64,000 nucleotides of DNA from Sandaracinaceae bacterium (lineage in GTDB: Bacteria > Myxococcota_A > Polyangia > Polyangiales > Sandaracinaceae), in contig JAHBWG010000033.1 of NCBI GenBank assembly GCA_019637095.1, forward strand, positions 1 to 64,000, read 5' to 3'. Positions 53,060 through 62,664 of the stretch are shown one piece after another. The translations under genes and the position numbers were made by a program. The notes under the pieces were generated by a model that had not been told where the DNA came from, searched no databases, and saw only the letters and a program-made list of their open reading frames with translations. The first letter of the stretch is position 1; every line of letters starts with the position of its first letter.

Positions 53060-54613
53060 TCACAGCGTCGCGGCGTGCTCGCGCAGGGCGAGCTCTTCGG
53101 GTGGGGGGCGGGGGCGCCGCGGGAGGAGCGGGACGCGGTCGGGGAGGGCGGGCACCTCGGCGCGCTCGCGCTCGCCGAACAGCGACGCCTCGATCTCTGC
53201 GGCGAGCACGTAGAGGCCCCACAGCGTCGGGCCCTCGCAGCCGAACGGGAGGATCGCCTCGAGCACCGCCTCGCGCGCGGCGCCCTGCGTGCCGCCGCCG
53301 GCCGGGGTCGCGCACGCCTGGAAGAGGGCGAGGTAGCCCAGGCCCGCGGTCGACATCGCGGCGAGGTACGCCGACACCTCCGCGCGCGCGAGGCCGTCGA
53401 GGCCCTCGGGGCAGCCGGGGCAGGGGATCGCGTCGCCGTCGTCGCCGTCGGCCGCGTGCCGCAGCTCGTGCGCGGCGACCGAGCGCGCGACCACCATCGC
53501 GAGCCGCTCGATCGCGTCCTCGAGCCCGCGCGTCGTCGCGAGGCGCTCGGAGGCGCCGACGAGCTGCGCCGCCTCCTCCACGGTCACCTCGGGGCACTCG
53601 GTGTTGCCGCGGCTGCGCGCGAGCGCGCGCTCGAGGGCGGCGAGGCTGTCGCGCGAGATGCCGTTGTACGGCAGGCCGCTCATCCGGAAGCGGCTGCCGC
53701 AGAACTGCCGCGACTCGATCTCCGCGGCGACCTCGATCAGCGCTTGCTGGTCCTCGGCGGTCTCCTCGAGCAGGGCGTAGGTGGCCGGGTCGAGGGCGGC
53801 GTGCACCTCCTGGCGCACCCACGGCAGCCACGAGCGCTCGCGCGCGGGGCGGCGGGCGTCGATCGCCGCGTGGAGCGCGGGCCAGACGTGGCGGACGGTG
53901 AAGTGCAGCACGCGGCGCATGAGCACGAAGGCGTCGTCGCCGTGGCGCCCCGTGCGGCCGAGCCACCCCTCGACGGAGCCGAGCCGGTCGGCGCGCCGCA
54001 AGAGGCGCACGCGGTGACCGGCGCCGTTGCGCGCGTCGGCGAGCACCTCGTAGCTGCGCGTCTCGAGCATCGGGGCGCGGCGCTCGCGCACGACGAAGGA
54101 CGCCTCGAGGCGCCAGGGCACCCCCGAGTCGTCGAGGTAGCGGTTGTAGGCCCAGAGCCAGTAGTCGAGCCGGTGCGCGCGCCCGAGCGGGTCGCCGCGC
54201 AGGGCCTCGTGCGTGCGCGCGAACAGCTCGCTCACGTTCGGGTCGGGCTCGAGCTCGGCGGCGAGGCGCGCGAACCGCTCGTCGGCCTGCCGCGTCCAGT
54301 AGCGCGAGCCGAACCGCGACGCGTAGGCCAGCCCGATCGTCCAGGCCGGGATGAGCTCGCCGTGCACGCGGTCGAAGTCGATCGCGCGCCGCGCGTAGTC
54401 GCTCATCGGTCGCTCGGGTGCGTACACCGGGGCGCCCTCGATCGTCGCCTCGCCGCGCACGAACGCGCGCACGCGCCGGCCCGCGAGCGGCCAGCCGAGC
54501 AGCACGACGGACGCGAGCGCCGCCGCGCCGAGGCCCCAGAGGAGCCGGCGGCGCCGCTCGCGCAGGATCCGCGCGACCGCGTCGTCGATCTCGTCTCGCC
54601 GGGCGCCGTCCAT
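53060..54613 (-). CDS. membrane-anchored HExxH protein (predicted zinc peptidase)
   Basis: A 517-aa protein with an N-terminal basic stretch and one membrane helix (about residues 23-45), the rest being extracytoplasmic. HELRH (382-386) follows a hydrophobic helix (MVVARSVAAHELRHAADG) and a Glu at 412 (ARAEVSAYL) could be the third zinc ligand, the pattern of gluzincins. Four Cys in pairs (CPGC, EC) may form disulfides. No peptidase family is recognised. ATG at 54613 lies directly beside a 22-base palindrome (54618-54639). Confidence 0.68.
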   Translation of the reverse strand: MDGARRDEIDDAVARILRERRRRLLWGLGAAALASVVLLGWPLAGRRVRAFVRGEATIEGAPVYAPERPMSDYARRAIDFDRVHGELIPAWTIGLAYASRFGSRYWTRQADERFARLAAELEPDPNVSELFARTHEALRGDPLGRAHRLDYWLWAYNRYLDDSGVPWRLEASFVVRERRAPMLETRSYEVLADARNGAGHRVRLLRRADRLGSVEGWLGRTGRHGDDAFVLMRRVLHFTVRHVWPALHAAIDARRPARERSWLPWVRQEVHAALDPATYALLEETAEDQQALIEVAAEIESRQFCGSRFRMSGLPYNGISRDSLAALERALARSRGNTECPEVTVEEAAQLVGASERLATTRGLEDAIERLAMVVARSVAAHELRHAADGDDGDAIPCPGCPEGLDGLARAEVSAYLAAMSTAGLGYLALFQACATPAGGGTQGAAREAVLEAILPFGCEGPTLWGLYVLAAEIEASLFGERERAEVPALPDRVPLLPRRPRPPPEELALREHAATL

Positions 54614-54617
54614 GCTC

Positions 54618-54639
54618 CTACGGCCCGCGCGGGCCGTAG
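54618..54639. promoter_or_regulatory. perfect 22-base palindrome in a divergent promoter region
   Basis: CTACGGCCCGC is followed by its exact reverse complement GCGGGCCGTAG. It lies 4 bases upstream of the HExxH gene start and within the region shared with the plus-strand lipoprotein gene at 54723. It may be an operator or an mRNA hairpin; the choice cannot be made from sequence alone. Confidence 0.45.
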
Positions 54640-54722
54640 CCTCAGACTACGTCGCGCGCCGGAAGTTCTCATCTCGCGCGAAGCGCAGCGCCGACCGGGC
54701 CGGGAGAGGCTAGAGTCGGGGC

Positions 54723-55508
54723 ATGCGCCTCGCCCTCGCCTCGATGCTGATCCTCTGTGCGTGTGGCGGCTCGGACGAGCCGGCTCCGTCCGCTGCGTCT
54801 TCGTCGAGCGCCGGCGGCGAGGAGGCCAGCTCCGCGCCGACCGGGCCCGACCCGGCGGGGGTCGAGGAGGTGCGCGACCTCGTGCGCGGCATCGGGCTCG
54901 GGCCGACCGCGGACGCCGCCCGGCGCCTGCGCGACGCGTCCTACCGCGTGCAGGGGGTCGAGTCCGTCCGCCTCGCGTGCCTGCAGCTCGTCGAGGCGTT
55001 CGTCGCGGGCTCGGTCGAGGCGTTCGACGCGGACGCGCAGTGCTTCGCGAGGCTCGACGCGCTGCGCACGACCTACGAGGTCGCGGACGCGCCGGACCTC
55101 TCCGGTTTCCGGGCGCTGATCGCGGAGGCGCGCGCCGAGCGGCACCGCAACCTCCCGCCCCTGCCGCCCGGGTTCGCGTCGGACAACGACGAGCGCGTCC
55201 TGCAGGGCGAGCTCACCGACGACGACCCGCGCCTGCCGAACGGGACCGCGTACGACGAGCACGTCGTCGAGCTGACGCCGGGCTGGACGGTGACGATCGA
55301 CCTCGTCAGCAGCGCGTACGACACGTTCCTCTACCTTCACGGCGCGGACGGTCGCGAGCTCGCCGCCGACGACGACGGTGGCGAGGGCCTCAACAGCCGC
55401 ATCGTCCATCGCGTCACCGCGGCGGGCGCCTACCGCGTGCGCGCGGGGGCGTTCAGCGCGCGGGGCCGCGGCCCGTACCGCCTCACCGTGGCGCTCTCGG
55501 CCGAGTAG
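54723..55508 (+). CDS. lipoprotein with C-terminal PPC-like domain
   Basis: A 261-aa lipoprotein (lipobox ILCAC) with a Ser/Ala-rich linker and a helical central part that contains a Cys pair (RLACLQLVEAF, AQCFARLD). The C-terminal 110 residues form a beta domain resembling PPC: LTPGWTVTIDLVSSAYDTFL, YLHGADGRELAADDDGGEG and AAGAYRVRAGAFSARGRGPY. Such domains occur at the end of secreted peptidases and surface proteins. ATG at 54723. The next gene starts 4 bases after its stop. Confidence 0.7.
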   Translation: MRLALASMLILCACGGSDEPAPSAASSSSAGGEEASSAPTGPDPAGVEEVRDLVRGIGLGPTADAARRLRDASYRVQGVESVRLACLQLVEAFVAGSVEAFDADAQCFARLDALRTTYEVADAPDLSGFRALIAEARAERHRNLPPLPPGFASDNDERVLQGELTDDDPRLPNGTAYDEHVVELTPGWTVTIDLVSSAYDTFLYLHGADGRELAADDDGGEGLNSRIVHRVTAAGAYRVRAGAFSARGRGPYRLTVALSAE

Positions 55509-55512
55509 CCCC

Positions 55513-56250
55513 ATGCCGCCCCGCGATCACACGTTCCACGGTGAGAACGCCTGTCGCGCCCTCTTCGCGTGCCGGCCCGACGCCATCCATCGCGCGCTCC
55601 TGAGCGAGGAGGCCGCGCCGCGCTTCGCCGACCTCATGCGCGCGCTCGCGAAGCGCCGCCGTCCGTACCGCGTCGTCCCGGAGGCGGAGCTCGAGAAGGT
55701 CGCGGGCAGCCGGCACCACGAGGGGATCTGCATCGTCGCCGATCCGATCGAGCCGCCGCGCGCCGCCGACCTGCTCGGCGCGCTCGGCGCGCGCCCGGCG
55801 CGCTACGTCTTCCTCGACGGCGTGCGCAACCCGCACAACGTCGGCGCGCTCTTGCGCGCGGCGGCGCACTTCGGCGACGCGGCGCTCGCGGGCCTGCCCG
55901 GCGACCTGCCGAACGTCTCCGGCGCGGTCGCGCGCATCGCCGAGGGCGGCGCCGAGCACGTCCCCGTGCTCGTGTGGCCCGATCCGCGCCGCGCGCTCTC
56001 GCGCCTGCGCGAGCACGGCTTCGTGGTGATCGCCGCGGAGACGCGCGGCGGGGCGTCGGTCTTCGACGCGAAGCTGCCGCGCCGCGCGGTCTTCCTCGTC
56101 GGCGCAGAGCGCGAAGGGCTCAGCGCCTCCGCTCGCCTCGAGGCGTCGCTCGCCGTGACCATCCCCGGCACCGGCGCCGTCGAGAGCCTCAACGTCGCGG
56201 TGGCGTGCTCGGTCCTGCTCGCGGAGCACCGGCGCCAGCACCCGTCGTGA
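55513..56250 (+). CDS. TrmH/SpoU-family RNA 2'-O-methyltransferase
   Basis: A 245-aa SPOUT methyltransferase. An N-terminal substrate-binding part (RRRPYRVVPEAELEKVAGSR) precedes the SpoU motifs: RNPHNVGALLRAA (motif 1), VFLVGAEREGLS (motif 2) and ESLNVAVACSVLLA (motif 3). It would methylate a ribose in tRNA or rRNA; the exact site cannot be told. ATG at 55513. The stop overlaps the next gene as GTGA, so two RNA 2'-O-methyltransferases are coupled here. Confidence 0.85.
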   Translation: MPPRDHTFHGENACRALFACRPDAIHRALLSEEAAPRFADLMRALAKRRRPYRVVPEAELEKVAGSRHHEGICIVADPIEPPRAADLLGALGARPARYVFLDGVRNPHNVGALLRAAAHFGDAALAGLPGDLPNVSGAVARIAEGGAEHVPVLVWPDPRRALSRLREHGFVVIAAETRGGASVFDAKLPRRAVFLVGAEREGLSASARLEASLAVTIPGTGAVESLNVAVACSVLLAEHRRQHPS

Positions 56251-57137
56251 TCGGCTACCTGGCCGCGGAGGGCTTCGAGGAGGAGCTCGCGCGCGAGCTC
56301 GGCGCGCCGCACGAGCGCCACGGGCGCCTCTTCCTCGCGCCGGGCCCCGAGCGCAGCGCGGCGTGGGCGGCCAACGTCTGGCGTACGCCGGTGCGGCTCG
56401 AGGTGCGCTCCATCGCCGACGCGGCCGCGCAGCTCCGCGCGCTCCAGCGGAACTGGGCGCTCTACTCCGCTCGCGATCATCGCCGCGCGGCGCTGATCGA
56501 CGCGCGCCTGCCGCACGTCTCCGCCAAGCCGATCGCGCCGTTCTCGCCGCTGCCCGCTGCCCCGCTCGGCTCCTTCACGCTCCTCGACCGCGACACCGTG
56601 CTCGCGTCGGCCGACTGCGCGAGCCCGTTCCCCCACGGCGAGGTGCGCTTCGTCGAGGACCACGAGGGACCGCCGAGCCGCGCGTACCTCAAGCTGTGGG
56701 AGCTCTTCACGCTGAGCGGGCGCTGGCCGGCGCCTGGCGAGCGCGTGGTGGATCTCGGCGCGGCGCCCGGCGGCTGGACGTGGGTGCTCGCAAGCCTCGG
56801 GTGCCGGGTGCTCAGCGTCGACAAGGCCCCGCTCGATCCGCGCGTCGCGGCGCTCCCCAACGTCGAGCACCGGACGCAGAGCGCGTTCGCGCTCGATCCC
56901 GCGGAGGTCGGGCCGATCGATTGGCTGTTCTCGGACGTGATCTGTTACCCGAAGCGGCTCCTCGGGCTGGTCGAGCGGTGGCTCGCGGCGGGCAACGTCC
57001 GCAACTTCGCTTGCACGATCAAGTTCCAGGGCGAGACCGATCACGAGACCGCGACGCGCTTCGCGGCGATCGAGGGCGCCCGGCTGCGCCACCTCTCGCA
57101 CAACCGCCACGAGCTGACGTGGACGCGGCTCGCGTGA
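56247..57137 (+). CDS. RlmM/FtsJ-like RNA 2'-O-methyltransferase
   Basis: A 296-aa SAM-dependent methyltransferase. The N-terminal region resembles the THUMP-like start of RlmM (GYLAAEGFEEELARELG). The Rossmann part has RAYLKLWE (Lys), VVDLGAAPGGWTWVLASLGC (SAM motif), DWLFSDVICYP (Asp) and CTIKFQGETDHE (Lys, Glu), giving the K-D-K-E tetrad of FtsJ-type 2'-O-methyltransferases. E. coli RlmM (about 366 aa) modifies C2498 of 23S rRNA; this protein is shorter. GTG at 56247 overlaps the previous stop. Confidence 0.82.
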   Translation: MIGYLAAEGFEEELARELGAPHERHGRLFLAPGPERSAAWAANVWRTPVRLEVRSIADAAAQLRALQRNWALYSARDHRRAALIDARLPHVSAKPIAPFSPLPAAPLGSFTLLDRDTVLASADCASPFPHGEVRFVEDHEGPPSRAYLKLWELFTLSGRWPAPGERVVDLGAAPGGWTWVLASLGCRVLSVDKAPLDPRVAALPNVEHRTQSAFALDPAEVGPIDWLFSDVICYPKRLLGLVERWLAAGNVRNFACTIKFQGETDHETATRFAAIEGARLRHLSHNRHELTWTRLA

Positions 57138-57304
57138 TCGCGCCGGCTTCGAGGTCTGTCGACGAGTCTCCCGTCGCCCCGCGGCCGATGCGGGCCCATC
57201 CGCGGCGTTGCCGCGGCTCGCCGTCCTCTCGCACGACCCCTCGCGTCGCCTTGCGGCTGGACGCACCTCGACCCCGGTGCTCGGCCCGATTCGTCGACGG
57301 ACCT
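57138..57304. other. non-coding gap with one hairpin
   Basis: A gap of 167 bases between two convergent genes. It contains the hairpin CCGCGGC-GTT-GCCGCGG (57200-57216), again with a 3-base loop, which could end transcription from either side. Nothing else is recognised. Confidence 0.5.
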
Positions 57305-58984
57305 TCAGGGGCAGCGCGAGCGGATGCGGCGGATCGCGGCGGCGTCGAAGCCCTGCGGCGCGCGCTCGAGGTAGCGCGTGGCGAGCTCGCACGCCTCGAG
57401 CCCCTCGACGGTCTGCGCGAGGAGCGCGATCGCCATCGGCGCCGGGTCGCGCCCCTCCATCGCCTGACGCAGGTGCGTCTCGGCGGGCTGGTTGCGCAGC
57501 CGCGCGATGCGCGCGAGCACGAGCGCGGCCTCTGCGGAGCGGCCGTCGAGCCGCCGGGCGATCTCCGCCTCGCGCTGCGCCGACGAGACCTCGCCGTTCT
57601 CGAGCAGCACGAGCGCCTCGGTCGCGTGCAGGCGCGCCCCGAGGATCGCGTCGGTGTTGGCGCTCGCGCCCGCCGCGTCGGTCGCCTCGCGCACGTAGCG
57701 GCGCGCGACGCTGAACTCCGCGGCGCGCGCGTGGATGCCGGCGAGCCCGAGCCGTCCGTGCACGTCGGTCGACGAGAGCGTGAGCGCGCTGCGGAACGCG
57801 TCGCTCGCCTGCCGGTCGCGCTCCGCTTGCACGAGGACGCGGCCGAGCGCGACGTAGATCGGCGCGTCGCGGTGCGCCTCGGCGAGCTCGCGCAGGCGCG
57901 CGACCGCGAGCGCGCCGTCGCCGCGCAGGACGGCGAGGCCCGCCTCGATGCGCGCGAGCGCGAGGGCATCCGCGCCCGCCTCGCGCGCGCGCGCCAGCGC
58001 GCTGGCCGCGCCCTCTGCGTCCCCGTCGCGCAGCGCCAGGCCGGCCTCCTCGAGCGGGTCGATGGCCGGCGGCGGCTCCGGCTCCGGCTCCGGCTCGGGC
58101 TCCGGCTCCGGGGTCGCCTCCGCGACGACCACCGGCTCGGGCTCGGGCTCCGGCTCCGGCGCTGCCTCGACCACGTCCTCGACCGCCGGCTCGGGCGCGG
58201 GCTCGGGCGCCGTCGTCGCGCTCTGGGTCGCGCTCGGCGCCGGGACGTCGTCGCGCTGATTGGCGGTGAGCCCGACGGCGGTGCCGATCGCCACGCCGCC
58301 GGCGACGCAGAGCGCGCCGATGATCACGACGCGCCCCCTCCGGCTCTTGGCCGGCGTGCGCGGGACCACGTACGTGCCGCTGTCGTTGCCAGCGCGGATC
58401 GGCTCGAGCGTCCGCTCCGGGGGCTTCTGCAGCGCGGGCGCCGTGTCGATCGGCGCGTCCCACGGGTTCGAACGCTCGTCCGGGAGGTTGCCGCGATCGA
58501 AGAACTTGGTGCGGACGAGCTCATCGGGGACCTGCGGGCCCCACCCGCGGTACTCGTCTCGCGGAGCCGCGGGAGCCGGCTCGTAGTACGGGTCCATCGC
58601 CGGCGGCAGGGGCGCGTGGGGCGGCGCCTCCGGGGGCACCTCGTACGGATGCGCGGGGAGCCCGGCGAGATCGAGCTGAGACAGATCGACCTGCGTCGTC
58701 GGTGCGTCGTCTCCGCCCGTCCCTTGCGAGAACGCGACACGCGTGGGCGCGCCCTCGAAGCCGTCGTCGATCGGCGGGTGGAGATCGGGGTCGGGGTAGG
58801 CGCGGGCGGCGGCGTCGTGGCTCACGTCACCCCAGGGCCTCGCAAGGCGCGTGCTACGGCCTGCTTTTTCGCGTTCGTCGGGCTGCCAGAACCCGGTCGC
58901 GTCGGACTGGGGACTCGACTCCCCCCCACGCTCGCCGCCGCCGAGGTCGTCGGGCCCCGGTGAATCGTCGGGCGGTCGGCTCAT
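57305..58984 (-). CDS. single-pass TPR protein with Pro-Glu linker
   Basis: A 559-aa protein. A long cytoplasmic, Pro/Asp-rich and probably disordered N-terminus (to residue 215) leads to one membrane helix (218-240). A Pro-Glu repeat linker (about 262-310) follows and then TPR-like helical pairs from 312 to the end. The layout suggests a periplasmic TPR scaffold on a stalk, perhaps in a gliding or cell-envelope complex, but no partner is shown. ATG at 58984. It is followed by a hairpin-containing gap. Confidence 0.7.
   Translation of the reverse strand: MSRPPDDSPGPDDLGGGERGGESSPQSDATGFWQPDEREKAGRSTRLARPWGDVSHDAAARAYPDPDLHPPIDDGFEGAPTRVAFSQGTGGDDAPTTQVDLSQLDLAGLPAHPYEVPPEAPPHAPLPPAMDPYYEPAPAAPRDEYRGWGPQVPDELVRTKFFDRGNLPDERSNPWDAPIDTAPALQKPPERTLEPIRAGNDSGTYVVPRTPAKSRRGRVVIIGALCVAGGVAIGTAVGLTANQRDDVPAPSATQSATTAPEPAPEPAVEDVVEAAPEPEPEPEPVVVAEATPEPEPEPEPEPEPPPAIDPLEEAGLALRDGDAEGAASALARAREAGADALALARIEAGLAVLRGDGALAVARLRELAEAHRDAPIYVALGRVLVQAERDRQASDAFRSALTLSSTDVHGRLGLAGIHARAAEFSVARRYVREATDAAGASANTDAILGARLHATEALVLLENGEVSSAQREAEIARRLDGRSAEAALVLARIARLRNQPAETHLRQAMEGRDPAPMAIALLAQTVEGLEACELATRYLERAPQGFDAAAIRRIRSRCP
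58074..58157. repeat. hexanucleotide (GGCTCC/GGCTCG) arrays encoding Pro-Glu
   Basis: Six consecutive units lie at 58074-58109 and four at 58134-58157, each GGCTCC or GGCTCG on the plus strand. On the coding strand they give Glu-Pro dipeptides. Slippage would change the stalk length by two residues per unit without breaking the frame. Confidence 0.65.
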
Positions 58985-59074
58985 GATCGGGCTCCCGGCG
59001 AAGGCACGCCCGAAGGATAGCGTGCCTTCGCCCCGGCGCGGGCTCGTCGTGGATCGGAGCGCGTCACGGCTCCG

Positions 59075-61525
59075 TCACGCCGGCGGCGGTGCCGCCTTCT
59101 GCCGCGCGTGCTTCGCGCCGCTCTTCTGGTCCTCGAGCAGCTCGATGGCCGGCAGGTCGAGCTTGCCCGGCTCCTCGAGCGCGAGCTCGAGCACCTCGGT
59201 CATGTGGCTGACGCCGATGAACTCGAGCTCCTCCTTGATCTCGGCGGGGACCTCCTCGAGATCGGCGACGTTGCGCTCGGGGAGGATCACGCGCTTGATG
59301 CCGGCGCGGTGCGCCGCGAGGACCTTCTCCTTCACGCCGCCGACGGGGAGCACCCGCCCGCGCAGGGTGATCTCGCCGGTCATGGCGACGTCGTGCCGCA
59401 CCCGGATCCCTGCGAGGAGCGAGACGAGGGCGGTCATCATCGTCACGCCCGCGCTCGGTCCGTCCTTGGGCATCGCGCCCGCCGGGATGTGGATGTGGAT
59501 GTCGTGCTTCTCGAGGAAGTCCTCGGTGATCGTCAGCGACTTGGCGCGGGTGCGCACCCAGCTGAGGGCGGCCTGCGCCGACTCCTTCATCACCTCGCCG
59601 AGCTGGCCGGTGAGCTGCAGCTTGCCCGTCCCCTTCATCTGAGTGGCCTCGATGAAGAGGATCTCGCCGCCGACCGCCGTCCACGCGAGGCCGGTCGCGA
59701 CGCCGGTGTCCTCCGTGCGCTCGGCGATCTCCGACTCGTAGCGCGGCGCGCCGAGGTAGGTGCGGATCGTCTCCGCGTCGTCGATCGGGTAGGGGCCCTC
59801 CTCGCCCTGCGCGATCTTCACGGCCACGCCGCGGATCACGCCGGCGAGCTTGCGCTCGAGGTTGCGCACGCCGGCCTCGCGCGTGTAGCTGTCGATGACC
59901 ACCTCGATCGCCTCGCGCGTGAAGGTGATCTGCCCCTCCTTGATCCCGTGCTCCTCGAGCTGCTTGGGGATCAGGTGGTGGCGCGCGATGTCGAGCTTCT
60001 CGTTGCGCGTGTAGCCGGGGATGTCGATGACCTCCATCCGGTCGCGCAGCGGGGGCGGGATGGTGTCGCCGACGTTCGCCGTCGCGAAGAACATCACCTT
60101 CGAGAGGTCGTACGGGATCTCGAGGTAGTGGTCGGCGAAGGTGTCGTTCTGCTCCGGGTCGAGCACCTCGAGCAGCGCCGCCGCCGGGTCGCCGCGGAAG
60201 TCGTGCCCGATCTTGTCGATCTCGTCGAGCATGAAGACCGGGTTGATGGTGCTGGCCTTCTTCATCGACTGGATGATCTGGCCGGGCAGCGCGCCGACGT
60301 AGGTGCGGCGGTGGCCGCGGATCGCGGCCTCGTCGTGCACGCCGCCGAGCGAGATGCGGACGAACTTGCGGCCGAGCGCGCGCGCCACCGAGCGACCGAG
60401 CGAGGTCTTGCCGACGCCCGGCGGCCCGATGAGGCAGAGGATCGGGCCCTTCTTGTCCTTCTTCAGCTTGCGGACCGCGAGGAACTCGACGATGCGCTTC
60501 TTGACCTTGTCGAGGCCCGAGTGGTCCTCGTCGAGCACCTGACGCACGGTCGCGATGTCGAGGTTGTCGGTCGTGAGCTGCGTCCACGGCACGTCGAGGA
60601 TCCAGTCGATGTACGTGCGCACGACCGTGTACTCGGCCGAGCCGACCTGCATCGAGCGCAGCCGCTTGAGCTGCTTGCGCGCGACCTCCTCCGCCTCGCG
60701 CGGGAGGTTCGCCTTCGTGATGCGCTCGTCGAGCACGTCGAGGTCGCCGGCGTCGCCGTCCTCCTCGCCGAGCTCCTCCTTGATCGCCTTGAGCTGCTGG
60801 CGCAGGACGTACTCGCGCTGGTTCTTGCCCATCTCCTCCTTGATCTGGGAGTTGATGCGCTCGCGCATCTTGAGGATCTCGAGCTGGCGCGTGAGCAGGC
60901 GCAGGACCTTGCGGATGCGCTCCTTCACCTCGATCGTCTCGAGGAGCTGCGCCTTCTCGTCGACCGGCGCGTCGAGGTTGGCCGCGACGAGATCCGCGAG
61001 CTGCCCCGCCTCCTGGATCGAGTCGATGAGCGAGCCGGCCTCGCGGGGGAGCTCGGGCATGAGCTGGATGACCTGCTTGGCGATGTCGCGCAGGCTCATC
61101 GCGAGCGCCTCGGTCTCGACGTCCTCGTCGCGCGGCTCGCCGAGGCGCGAGATCCGCGCCTTGAGGTACGGCTTCTCGCCGACCATCCCCTCCATGCGGA
61201 CGCGCACGAGGCCTTGCAGGATGAGCGAGTAGTTGCCGGAGCTGTGCTTGAGCGCCTTCAGCACCCGCGCCGCGACGCCGACCGGGTAGAGGTCGGGCTG
61301 CGTCGGGTCGTCCGTCGACGGATCGCGCTGCGCGAAGATCGCGATCACCGGCTGCTCGAGCCCCTCGATGTCTTCGACGAGCGAGACGGACTTCTCGCGT
61401 CCCACGTCGAACGGGGCGACCGCCCCGGGGAACAGGACGGCGTTGCGAATGGGCAGGACGGGGAGCTCGTCGGCGAAGCGCAGATCCTGCTCTCCCACCT
61501 CGGGCGTCGAGTCGTCATCGGACAT
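59075..61525 (-). CDS. lon: ATP-dependent Lon protease
   Basis: An 816-aa LonA protease of normal length. The N-terminal substrate domain begins [18 protein letters not shown]. The AAA+ module has Walker A GPPGVGKT (367-374), Walker B LDEID (433-437) and the arginine-containing [11 protein letters not shown]. The protease domain carries Ser691 in [10 protein letters not shown] and Lys734 in [12 protein letters not shown], the Ser-Lys dyad. It degrades misfolded and regulatory proteins. The ATG at 61525 has GAGGTG four bases upstream. A likely sigma-70-type promoter lies at 61602-61630. Confidence 0.97.
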   Translation of the reverse strand: MSDDDSTPEVGEQDLRFADELPVLPIRNAVLFPGAVAPFDVGREKSVSLVEDIEGLEQPVIAIFAQRDPSTDDPTQPDLYPVGVAARVLKALKHSSGNYSLILQGLVRVRMEGMVGEKPYLKARISRLGEPRDEDVETEALAMSLRDIAKQVIQLMPELPREAGSLIDSIQEAGQLADLVAANLDAPVDEKAQLLETIEVKERIRKVLRLLTRQLEILKMRERINSQIKEEMGKNQREYVLRQQLKAIKEELGEEDGDAGDLDVLDERITKANLPREAEEVARKQLKRLRSMQVGSAEYTVVRTYIDWILDVPWTQLTTDNLDIATVRQVLDEDHSGLDKVKKRIVEFLAVRKLKKDKKGPILCLIGPPGVGKTSLGRSVARALGRKFVRISLGGVHDEAAIRGHRRTYVGALPGQIIQSMKKASTINPVFMLDEIDKIGHDFRGDPAAALLEVLDPEQNDTFADHYLEIPYDLSKVMFFATANVGDTIPPPLRDRMEVIDIPGYTRNEKLDIARHHLIPKQLEEHGIKEGQITFTREAIEVVIDSYTREAGVRNLERKLAGVIRGVAVKIAQGEEGPYPIDDAETIRTYLGAPRYESEIAERTEDTGVATGLAWTAVGGEILFIEATQMKGTGKLQLTGQLGEVMKESAQAALSWVRTRAKSLTITEDFLEKHDIHIHIPAGAMPKDGPSAGVTMMTALVSLLAGIRVRHDVAMTGEITLRGRVLPVGGVKEKVLAAHRAGIKRVILPERNVADLEEVPAEIKEELEFIGVSHMTEVLELALEEPGKLDLPAIELLEDQKSGAKHARQKAAPPPA

Positions 61526-61601
61526 GGTTCACCTCAGACCTTGGGGACCGCTCGGCACCTCTACCACATCGAAGCGGCTCGGTGATCCCGCCGGACGGTC
61601 G

Positions 61602-61630
61602 AACATAGTGACCGCGCGGCATTCCGGCAA
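61602..61630 (-). promoter_or_regulatory. possible sigma-70-type promoter of lon
   Basis: On the minus strand TTGCCG (61625-61630) and TATGTT (61602-61607) are separated by 17 bases. Each hexamer matches four of six consensus positions. The implied start of transcription would leave a leader of about 70 bases before the lon ATG. It lies just upstream of lon in a 120-base gap. Confidence 0.4.
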
Positions 61631-61645
61631 CGGCCACGGGGGGGC

Positions 61646-62590
61646 TCACCTCCACTCGATCTCCGCCAAGGCGGCGCCGATCCGGTGGTGCGAGCGGACG
61701 TTGAAGCGGATCTGCTCGACGCGGTCGAGGCCGACCGGGTGCTCCACCCAGCCCGGCTGCTCCTCGAAGGTCTCGAACTCTCCGTCGATCGCCCGGGCGA
61801 CCGAGCCGCCCACGTAGAGCTCGACCCGGTACCCGCGCACCGCGCGGTCGTTGTACCAGCGGTTGTGTCCGTTCAGCAGCCGGAGGGTCTCGACGCGGAC
61901 GGGCGGCTCGATCGTGATCGTGACGTGGCCCAGGGTGCGATCCGGGAGCTGCCACTCGGTCGCCTCGTCGCCGTCGACGGTGAGCGATCCGTCGTAGACG
62001 TTGGTGTAGTCGCTCGCGACGGCGGTCACGCCCTCGGGGCGTCGCGTCAGGAGCCACGTCCCGACCGCGGCGCCGGCGAGCACCAGCACGGTCAGCCCGA
62101 TGCGAAACGCGCGGGTCCACGCGAGCGCGGACGGGGTCGACGCCGCGGGCGCGAGCGCTCCGTCGATCGCGGCGCGCGCCTGGATCACGCGGTGGAAGAG
62201 CTCACCGTCCGCCGCCTCGACGTCGGCGTCGAGCGACGGGAGCGCGCGCTCGCGGAGGGCGGCCTCGACGTCGAGCAGGCCGTCGATGCGACCCTTCGAA
62301 AGGCCGCGCTCCGCGAGCACGGGGCGGAACGCCGCCGTGCCCTCGCCCGGCTCCTTGCGCGCCCCGCTCGCGTCCGCGAACGCGGGCAGCGCCTCGCGCG
62401 TGAGGCCGTACGCCTCGACCGCGAGACGGAGCCCCTCCGCCGTGTGCCCGTTGGCCCACAGGCGCTCCGCCGCCTCCGCGCGACGCCGCGCGACGCCGAG
62501 CGTACGCGCGATGCGCGCGCGCGCGTCCTCTGGCACCCGCTTCGCGGCCGCCTGCGCGCCGGAGAGGAGGAAGTACTCCTTGAGGCTCAC
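61646..62590 (-). CDS. membrane-anchored protein with discoidin-like (NADase-type glycan-binding) domain
   Basis: A 314-aa protein. A helical N-terminal part of about 160 residues, predicted to be cytoplasmic, precedes one membrane helix (IGLTVLVLAGAAVGTWLLTR). The outer part is a jelly-roll domain: NVYDGSLTVDGDEATEWQLP, VRVETLRLLNGHNRWYNDRA and FNVRSHHRIGAALAEIEWR, similar to the NADase-type glycan-binding and F5/8 (discoidin) families. It may bind sugars at the cell surface. ATG at 62590. It follows the LpoA-like gene by 74 bases. Confidence 0.68.
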   Translation of the reverse strand: MSLKEYFLLSGAQAAAKRVPEDARARIARTLGVARRRAEAAERLWANGHTAEGLRLAVEAYGLTREALPAFADASGARKEPGEGTAAFRPVLAERGLSKGRIDGLLDVEAALRERALPSLDADVEAADGELFHRVIQARAAIDGALAPAASTPSALAWTRAFRIGLTVLVLAGAAVGTWLLTRRPEGVTAVASDYTNVYDGSLTVDGDEATEWQLPDRTLGHVTITIEPPVRVETLRLLNGHNRWYNDRAVRGYRVELYVGGSVARAIDGEFETFEEQPGWVEHPVGLDRVEQIRFNVRSHHRIGAALAEIEWR

Positions 62591-62664
62591 GCGCCACTCC
62601 TACCGCGAGCGCGCCCGCGCTGTCGAGGGCTCGCGAAGGGGGGCGAGCGCGGGGACCGGCGCCG

